The notes beneath the pieces were generated by a model, which was not told the origin of the DNA, ran no database searches, and saw nothing but the letters and a program-made list of their open reading frames with translations. Source: an uncultured Poribacteria bacterium (GTDB taxonomy: Bacteria; Poribacteria; WGA-4E; WGA-3G). From it: a stretch of DNA of 64,000 nt. The stretch is from contig OX638352.1 of NCBI GenBank assembly GCA_951813545.1, forward strand, positions 1,116,001 through 1,180,000, given 5' to 3'. A program made the position numbers and the translations under genes. Position 1 is the first letter of the stretch. The number at the start of each line of letters is the position of its first letter. Below, in pieces: positions 58,181 through 64,000 of the stretch.

Positions 58181-59218
58181 CTATAGTTTGGCTCTCAGCT
58201 TATCCATGAGTCCATCCGGTGGATCGAACGGGAGATCAATCACCTCATTCGTGATACCACTATAGTAAATGCCCAAAAGCAGATTGAACTCTGCAAGCGA
58301 CTGTTCAAGATGGGTAGGATGCACCTTGCTCTCGTCGTCAAGCCAATCAAAAACTGCTTCGGTGAGGTTACCTTGCGCAACGACATCCTGCTCTCCATAG
58401 CTGAGCGGACCGCCTTCATACCCGCCCTCTGGGGTTGAGCGTTCCCAACTACTAAACCGCCAATGCACAAAACCCTGCGTTCCAACCACAAAAACGCGCT
58501 TGTGGAAAAAGACAACCGGATCATCGGATGCAGTCGGCGCGATGGCTGTCCCGAATGCAACAGAGACATGAAGTCCATTCTCGTATTGGACGCGCGCGCT
58601 CGCAAATTGTGGAGAGGGTTGCGCTGAATCTAAATGTTCAGCACCAGAGATTTGCCCAAGCACTCGCACGGGACGCGAATTGTCAATATAGGAGGACACC
58701 AACTGCAGTACGTGCGGACCTTGATCAACAGGTGTACTACGTGCGCTGGCATCAATGAACTTAATCTCGCCGATACGGCCTGCCGCTACATCTGCTTTCA
58801 ATTCCAAGTTTTGTGGGTGGAAGTTAAGTTGTGTATTGACGACAAACTTTGTTTTTGTCTCCTTAGAAAGTCCCGAAATCTGCTTCCAATCCTCACTTTC
58901 AACAGCAATCGGTTTCTCAACGATCGCCGCTGGAACACCAGCATCAGATGCCTGTTTCATCAACGGGTAACGGATACGCTCGTTGCTACCCCGCAGCACC
59001 GGTGCGGTGACGATATGCAGGACATCGGGTTTCTCTTTTTCAAGCATCTCGTCCAAATCGGTGTATCGGGAAGAGATACCGAAGTCGTCTCCAAATTTAT
59101 TGAGTAATTCTTCGTTCATATCGCAGACTGCAGCAAGTTTTCCGCCTTTGACGAAACGGTAAGCATCTGCGTGTGCGCGAGCGCGACCACCACACCCTAA
59201 CATTGCGGTTTTATACAC
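58181..59218 (-). CDS. Gfo/Idh/MocA family oxidoreductase (array member 1)
   Basis: MYKTAMLGCGGRARAHADAYRFVKGGKLAAVCDMNEE; VEKPIAVES. Confidence 0.92.
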   Translation of the reverse strand: MYKTAMLGCGGRARAHADAYRFVKGGKLAAVCDMNEELLNKFGDDFGISSRYTDLDEMLEKEKPDVLHIVTAPVLRGSNERIRYPLMKQASDAGVPAAIVEKPIAVESEDWKQISGLSKETKTKFVVNTQLNFHPQNLELKADVAAGRIGEIKFIDASARSTPVDQGPHVLQLVSSYIDNSRPVRVLGQISGAEHLDSAQPSPQFASARVQYENGLHVSVAFGTAIAPTASDDPVVFFHKRVFVVGTQGFVHWRFSSWERSTPEGGYEGGPLSYGEQDVVAQGNLTEAVFDWLDDESKVHPTHLEQSLAEFNLLLGIYYSGITNEVIDLPFDPPDGLMDKLRAKL

Positions 59219-59281
59219 AGAAATGTCTCCTTTAATCTTCTAGTCAAGAAAATGAATATCAACAATCAAAAATTTAAGATA

Positions 59282-59504
59282 ACGTGAGTTTGATAATAAA
59301 AATTAAAGGGTCCCGTAGGTGTTTTTGCTTGGGTGTTTCCCATAGGTAGAGCGGGGAAAGACCAAGAACCCTTCAGTTTACCCAAAAAACGTGCTTTTCA
59401 AGGACATATTCATCGAAATAGACACAGCGAAACCCAACAATCCAACGCCGCCATCTGAGAATGTAGCGGGTTTCCAACTCACGTTACTTTTTTCAAACTC
59501 ACGT
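59282..59504. mobile_element. MITE-like element (223 bp) with 7-bp TSD TAAGATA (copy 2)
   Basis: Ends ACGTGAGTTTGATAA / TTCAAACTCACGT; TAAGATA at 59275..59281 and 59505..59511; interior matches 56105..56284. Confidence 0.82.
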
Positions 59505-59535
59505 TAAGATAACTCTCGGAACACTGACCTACGAT

Positions 59536-60417
59536 TCAGTTGGCGTTCTCGTTCAACGCTTGTGTGAAATCTTCTGGACTTTCCGCGAGTATCGCGGCGC
59601 GATGCAACCGCTTGAGACGTTGCAGATCATCAATTGCCTCAAGCGTTGGCTTGAAGGTTTCCGCTGCATCGGGCTGTAAACGGATTGCCAGAATTTCAAG
59701 GATATTCTCACGAGTGGTTTCTCGGGCACCTTGTTCTCGCGCTTGTGGTGCCACGTATTCAACAATTGAAGGTTGTTGCATGGTTTCCTCCGAAATGATC
59801 TCCAAAATCGTTTGCGCATCGTAGACTAAATTCCCCAAGACTGCGAGACTTCCAAGATATTCCGGTTTGTTCGGAACATCAATACCATCCGCAGTTTGAA
59901 CACATCGTCGAAACCACTGCTCTGCATCCATATCCACTGGACGTTTCATGAGCGGTGTGAAGGGTATCAGTCCCACAGATTTCAAATCAAGAATTTCCTG
60001 TCCATCCATCTCAATTAGACGGAAAACCTGATATTCAATCGAAATATTATGTCGTTCCAGATTTTGCTCAAATTTCCCTGGATCATTATTACCGGCATCA
60101 GGACGCAGGTAGACCACATTGGAATACACTGGCAGCCGGTAGACTTCAATCGCTCGAATGATATAGCCTGCCATTCGGAGCGGCATTTCAGGATCATAAC
60201 TATCGGTAGTTTGAAACTCGAAATGCACAAGTACCTCTTGATTATCACGCAATGCTTTAATCAGAGTATCTGCCTGGTGCATCTCAACGGTAGGTTGCTC
60301 GGGTGTAACAACCTCCAGTACAGTGATATTTGTCAATCCGAATTTGAAGCAGAGGTTTATGAAATCCTGAGGGTTTGTTTCGATCTGTTTCTTAAAGGCA
60401 GTATCAAAACTTGCCAT
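59536..60417 (-). CDS. Rpn-family / PD-(D/E)XK putative transposase-nuclease
   Basis: DTAFKKQIETNPQDFINLCF; DNQEVLVHFEFQTTDSYDPEMPLRMAGYIIRA; FNPxxLAxLGNLxY-like region. Confidence 0.75.
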   Translation of the reverse strand: MASFDTAFKKQIETNPQDFINLCFKFGLTNITVLEVVTPEQPTVEMHQADTLIKALRDNQEVLVHFEFQTTDSYDPEMPLRMAGYIIRAIEVYRLPVYSNVVYLRPDAGNNDPGKFEQNLERHNISIEYQVFRLIEMDGQEILDLKSVGLIPFTPLMKRPVDMDAEQWFRRCVQTADGIDVPNKPEYLGSLAVLGNLVYDAQTILEIISEETMQQPSIVEYVAPQAREQGARETTRENILEILAIRLQPDAAETFKPTLEAIDDLQRLKRLHRAAILAESPEDFTQALNENAN

Positions 60418-60542
60418 CTCATTCCTTTCACGATTTTAGCGCATCTCTTTTTGGGAATTATAGCACAAATTGAGGCGGTCTGTCAATCTTTTGAAGTAGC
60501 CTGCGGCAGGATGAGGTCTCACCTGCCGCTACGCCAGTCGGT

Positions 60543-61580
60543 TTACAATTTTTCTCGAAGTGAGTCCATTAATCCATCAGGCGGTTCAAACGGGAGATCT
60601 ATAATCTGGTTTGTTATCCCGCTATAGTAAAGACCTAAAAGAAGATTGAACTCCGCGAGTGATTGTTTGAGATGCGTTGGATGCACGTTGTTTTCATCGT
60701 CAAGCCAGTCAAAGACTGCCTCAGTGAGATTGCCTTGCGCAGCAATATCTTGTTCTCCATAGTTCAGCGGACCGCCTTCGTAGCCACCCTCTGGGGTCGC
60801 GCGTTCCCAACTGCTGAAACGCCAATGCACAAATCCTTTTGTGCCTACGACAAATACACGTTTATGTGCAACGGTGCTTTCACTGTCCGATGCCAACGTT
60901 CCCATGCCAGTGCCAAACGCAAGAGAGACATGGAGACCGTTCTCATATATGGCTTGTCCAGCGGCATGCATCGGAGATGGCTGTGCAGAGTCTAACTGCT
61001 CTCTCCCAGCGATTTGACCCAGCACCCTCACTGGACGCGAGTTATCAATATAGGAGGACACCAACTGCAACACATGCGGTGCCTGATCGACCGGTGTACT
61101 GCGCGCACTTGCATCAATGAACTTAATCTCGCCGATACGTCCTGCCGCTACATCTGCTTTCAATTCCAAGTTTTGGGGATGGAAGTTGAGTTGCGTATTG
61201 ACGACGAACTTCGTTTTCGTCTCTTCCGCTAACCCCGCAATCTGCTTCCAATCCTCACTCTCAACAGCAATCGGTTTTTCCACAATCGCCGCTGGGACAC
61301 CCGCATCGGATGCTTGCTTCATCAACGAATAACGGATACGTTGGTTGGTCCCCCGCAGCACCGGCGCAGTGACGATGTGGAGAACATCCGGCTTTTCTTT
61401 CTCAAGCATCTCATTGAGGTCGGTGTAGCGTGAGGAAACGTCAAAGTCATCTCCAAATTTGTTGAGTAGTTCTTCATTCATATCGCAGATTGCGCCGATT
61501 TTACCGCGTTTGACAAAACGGTAGGCACTTGCATGGGCGCGAGCGCGACCCCCACACCCTAAGAACGCTGTTTTATACAT
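60543..61580 (-). CDS. Gfo/Idh/MocA family oxidoreductase (array member 2)
   Basis: MYKTAFLGCGGRARAHASAYRFVKRGKIGAICDMNEE. Confidence 0.92.
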   Translation of the reverse strand: MYKTAFLGCGGRARAHASAYRFVKRGKIGAICDMNEELLNKFGDDFDVSSRYTDLNEMLEKEKPDVLHIVTAPVLRGTNQRIRYSLMKQASDAGVPAAIVEKPIAVESEDWKQIAGLAEETKTKFVVNTQLNFHPQNLELKADVAAGRIGEIKFIDASARSTPVDQAPHVLQLVSSYIDNSRPVRVLGQIAGREQLDSAQPSPMHAAGQAIYENGLHVSLAFGTGMGTLASDSESTVAHKRVFVVGTKGFVHWRFSSWERATPEGGYEGGPLNYGEQDIAAQGNLTEAVFDWLDDENNVHPTHLKQSLAEFNLLLGLYYSGITNQIIDLPFEPPDGLMDSLREKL

Positions 61581-61658
61581 AAAAAGTCTCCTTCAATACT
61601 ATCTCCAATATCAAGCCAAATGGTTAGATGTTAACAGGCGAAAATACAGGTTAATTTT

Positions 61659-62702
61659 CTATAGCTTCTCTCGGAGTATATCAATCAATCCATCGGGTGG
61701 TTCAAACGGGAGATCTATAATCTCATTTGTTACACCGCTGTAGTAGATTCCCAAAAGTAGGTTGAACTCCGCAAGTGACTGCTTGAGATGTGTCGGATGT
61801 ACACTGTTCTCATCATCTAACCAAGCGAAAACGGCTTCGGTGAGGTTACCCTGCGCGACGACATCCTGCTCTCCGTAATCAAGGGGACCGCTTTCGTAAC
61901 CACCGTCAGGCGTTGCACGTTCCCAACTGCTAAACCGCCAGTGCACAAACCCTTTCGTTCCGACGACAAAGACGCGCTTGTGGGTGTGATTACCCGCATC
62001 CGGTTCTTTAGGCACTTTCTGCCCTAAACCTGTCCCGAATGCGAGAGAGACATGAAGGCCGTTTGCATATAGAGCCTGAGCGGCAGCATGCATAGGGGAG
62101 GGCTGAGTGGAGTCCAAATCCTGAGCACCAGAAACCTGTCCGAGCACCCGCACCGGACGGGAGTTGTCGATGTAGGAAGAGACGAGCTGTAATACATGGG
62201 GTGCCTGATCAACAGGCGTGCTGCGCGCACTGGCATCAATAAACTTGATTTCACCGATTCTGCCTTCTGCGACATCTCGCTTCAATTCTAAGTTTTTCGG
62301 GTGGAAATTAAGTTGTGTGTTCACGACAAACTTCGTTTGTGTCTCTTCCGCTAATCCAGCAAGCTGCTTCCAATCCTCGCTTTCAACGGCAATCGGCTTT
62401 TCTACAATTGCTGCTGGGACCCCCGCATCAGATGCCTGCTTCATCAGTGAATACCGAATACGTTGATTGGTCCCTCGCAGCACCGGCGCAGTGACGATGT
62501 GAAGCACATCCGGTTTCTCCTTTGCAAGCATCTCGTCCAAATCGGTATAACGCGACGAAACTCCAAAGTCGTCGCCGAAACTGTTGAGTAGTTCTTCGTT
62601 CATATCACAAATTGCGCCGATTTTGCCGCGTTTGACGAAGCGGTAGGCATCCGCGTGCGCACGGGCGCGACCCCCGCACCCTAAGAACGCTGTTTTATAC
62701 AT
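61659..62702 (-). CDS. Gfo/Idh/MocA family oxidoreductase (array member 3)
   Basis: MYKTAFLGCGGRARAHADAYRFVKRGKIGAICDMNEE; start set to MYKTAFLG after GGAGG. Confidence 0.92.
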   Translation of the reverse strand: MYKTAFLGCGGRARAHADAYRFVKRGKIGAICDMNEELLNSFGDDFGVSSRYTDLDEMLAKEKPDVLHIVTAPVLRGTNQRIRYSLMKQASDAGVPAAIVEKPIAVESEDWKQLAGLAEETQTKFVVNTQLNFHPKNLELKRDVAEGRIGEIKFIDASARSTPVDQAPHVLQLVSSYIDNSRPVRVLGQVSGAQDLDSTQPSPMHAAAQALYANGLHVSLAFGTGLGQKVPKEPDAGNHTHKRVFVVGTKGFVHWRFSSWERATPDGGYESGPLDYGEQDVVAQGNLTEAVFAWLDDENSVHPTHLKQSLAEFNLLLGIYYSGVTNEIIDLPFEPPDGLIDILREKL

Positions 62703-62807
62703 GAGGTTGTCTCCTCCAATATTAATTAAAATAGCACGCCAGCAGCGCACCAGAACGTAGAGTGGACAAAGGCTGAATCCCTTGCCTACAATATAGATTT
62801 ATTTAAA

Positions 62808-63848
62808 TTACAACTTCTCTCGGAACATGTCCATTAGCCCATCCGGTGGTTCAAATGGGAGCTCAATAATCTCGTTTGTTATCCCACTGTAGTACATCCC
62901 TAAGATGAGGTTATTCTCAACGAGGGATTGCTTGAGATGCGTTGGATGCACATTCTTCTCATCTTCTAACCAATCAAAAATGGCTTCGGTGAAGTTAGCC
63001 TGCGCAACGACATCTTGCTCTCCGTAGTTCAGTGGACCGCCCTCATAGCCACCCTCCAGCGTTGAGCGTTCCCAACTGCTGAAACGCCAATGAACAAAGC
63101 CCTTCGTCCCAGCAACAAAAACACGTTTGTGACCATAGATACCCGGGTCCTCGGATGCCATTTGTGCCATCTCTGTTCCAAATGCAAGAGAGACATGGAG
63201 ACCGTTCTCATACAAAACATGCCCGAATGTATGCGTCGGAGAGGGATGCGAAGCAGAATTTAAATTCTCGCTTCCAGCGATTTGTCCAAGAATCCGCACG
63301 GGACGTGAGCTGTCAATGTACGAAGACACCAACTGTAGTACATGTCCTCCCTGCTCGGCAGCTCTACTACGCGCACTGGCATCAATAAACTTAATCTCGC
63401 CAATCCGTCCTTCGGCGACATCTTTTTTTAACTCCAGATTTTTCGGGTGGAAGTTGAGCTGTGTATTGACGACAAATTTCGTTTTCGTCTCTTCTGCTAA
63501 CCCCGCAATCTGTTTCCAATCTTCGCCTTCAATAGCGACCGGTTTTTCAACAATTGCCGCTGGCACACCGTGATCGGATGCCCGTTTCATCAACGGATAA
63601 CGGAGACGTTCCTCGCTACTCGGAAGCACAGGGCTTGTGACGATGTGAAGGACATCCGGCTTCTCTTTTTCAAGCATCTCGTCTAAGTCGGTGTAACGCG
63701 AAGAGATACCGAAGTCGTCGCCGAATCTGTTGAGGAGTTCTTCGTTCATATCGCAGATTGCAGCGAGTCTCCCACGTTTGACGAAGCGATACGCATCTGC
63801 GTGTCCACGGGCGCGACCCCCGCTCCCTAACATCGCAGTTTTATACAT
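62808..63848 (-). CDS. Gfo/Idh/MocA family oxidoreductase (array member 4)
   Basis: MYKTAMLGSGGRARGHADAYRFVKRGRLAAICDMNEE. Confidence 0.92.
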   Translation of the reverse strand: MYKTAMLGSGGRARGHADAYRFVKRGRLAAICDMNEELLNRFGDDFGISSRYTDLDEMLEKEKPDVLHIVTSPVLPSSEERLRYPLMKRASDHGVPAAIVEKPVAIEGEDWKQIAGLAEETKTKFVVNTQLNFHPKNLELKKDVAEGRIGEIKFIDASARSRAAEQGGHVLQLVSSYIDSSRPVRILGQIAGSENLNSASHPSPTHTFGHVLYENGLHVSLAFGTEMAQMASEDPGIYGHKRVFVAGTKGFVHWRFSSWERSTLEGGYEGGPLNYGEQDVVAQANFTEAIFDWLEDEKNVHPTHLKQSLVENNLILGMYYSGITNEIIELPFEPPDGLMDMFREKL

Positions 63849-63930
63849 GGAACTGTCTCCTTAGTATCTGAGGCTGTATCAGATTAACAGTAGAAAATGT
63901 TTTTGTCAAACGTTATTTCAGGATTCGCTG

Positions 63931-64000
63931 CTATGAGGAGATGTAGACTTTCTCGCCACTTTTAGCACTGTCGTAGAGCGCATCCAAGATTTGCATAAAA
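63931..64000 (-). CDS. Partial CDS, C-terminus of a probable Gfo/Idh/MocA oxidoreductase
   Basis: Minus-strand frame ends FMQILDALYDSAKSGEKVYISS*, typical Gfo/Idh/MocA C-terminus; runs off the window. Confidence 0.55.
   Translation of the reverse strand, partial: FMQILDALYDSAKSGEKVYISS

Noticed and set aside
1-64000. tRNA, rRNA, phage, CRISPR-Cas or secondary-metabolite megasynthase loci
   Set aside because: None recognised by reading both strands; tRNAscan-SE or Infernal would be decisive for tRNA and small RNAs.

Overview
64-kb bacterial window from an environmental, Poribacteria-like genome. The taxon is inferred from gene content: repeated phytanoyl-CoA dioxygenase (PhyH), Gfo/Idh/MocA, enolase-superfamily, sulfatase and LamG genes. 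No rRNA, tRNA, CRISPR array or prophage was recognised. Most of the window is dense, ordinary metabolic coding sequence. Main observations: (1) a radical SAM gene (minus, 20851..22260) whose apparent TGA stop is very probably a selenocysteine codon. Readthrough gives the tail ...ITEAWFC-U-AEPTQGQFAPIHV, and a GGGCA-GUU-UGCCC hairpin sits 20 nt after the UGA. The gene caller has truncated it. (2) Six secreted proteins between 49.1 and 57.9 kb, with different ectodomains, share a C-terminal motif LAVxxxGKLAxxWGxLKxx, a candidate undescribed sorting/anchoring tag. (3) A dispersed repeat ending CCGAACCGCAAGGAAAATTAAAA places AAGGA exactly 11 nt before the start codon of three unrelated genes, a 'portable ribosome-binding site' repeat. 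(4) A toxin-antitoxin-like operon in which the UPF0175-type antitoxin is fused to a TPR array, followed by an overlapping DUF3368/PIN-like gene. (5) MITE-like elements: two copies of one family have different, perfect 7-bp target-site duplications, and a second TATAGTAAA-ended family is also present. A 20-bp sequence is shared as an insertion between the two families. (6) A tandem array of four Gfo/Idh/MocA paralogues, plus a fifth partial one, interrupted by an Rpn/PD-(D/E)XK-like gene and a MITE. Two small proteins absent from the ORF track were also found. All family calls are from reading the protein sequences; no database search was run.
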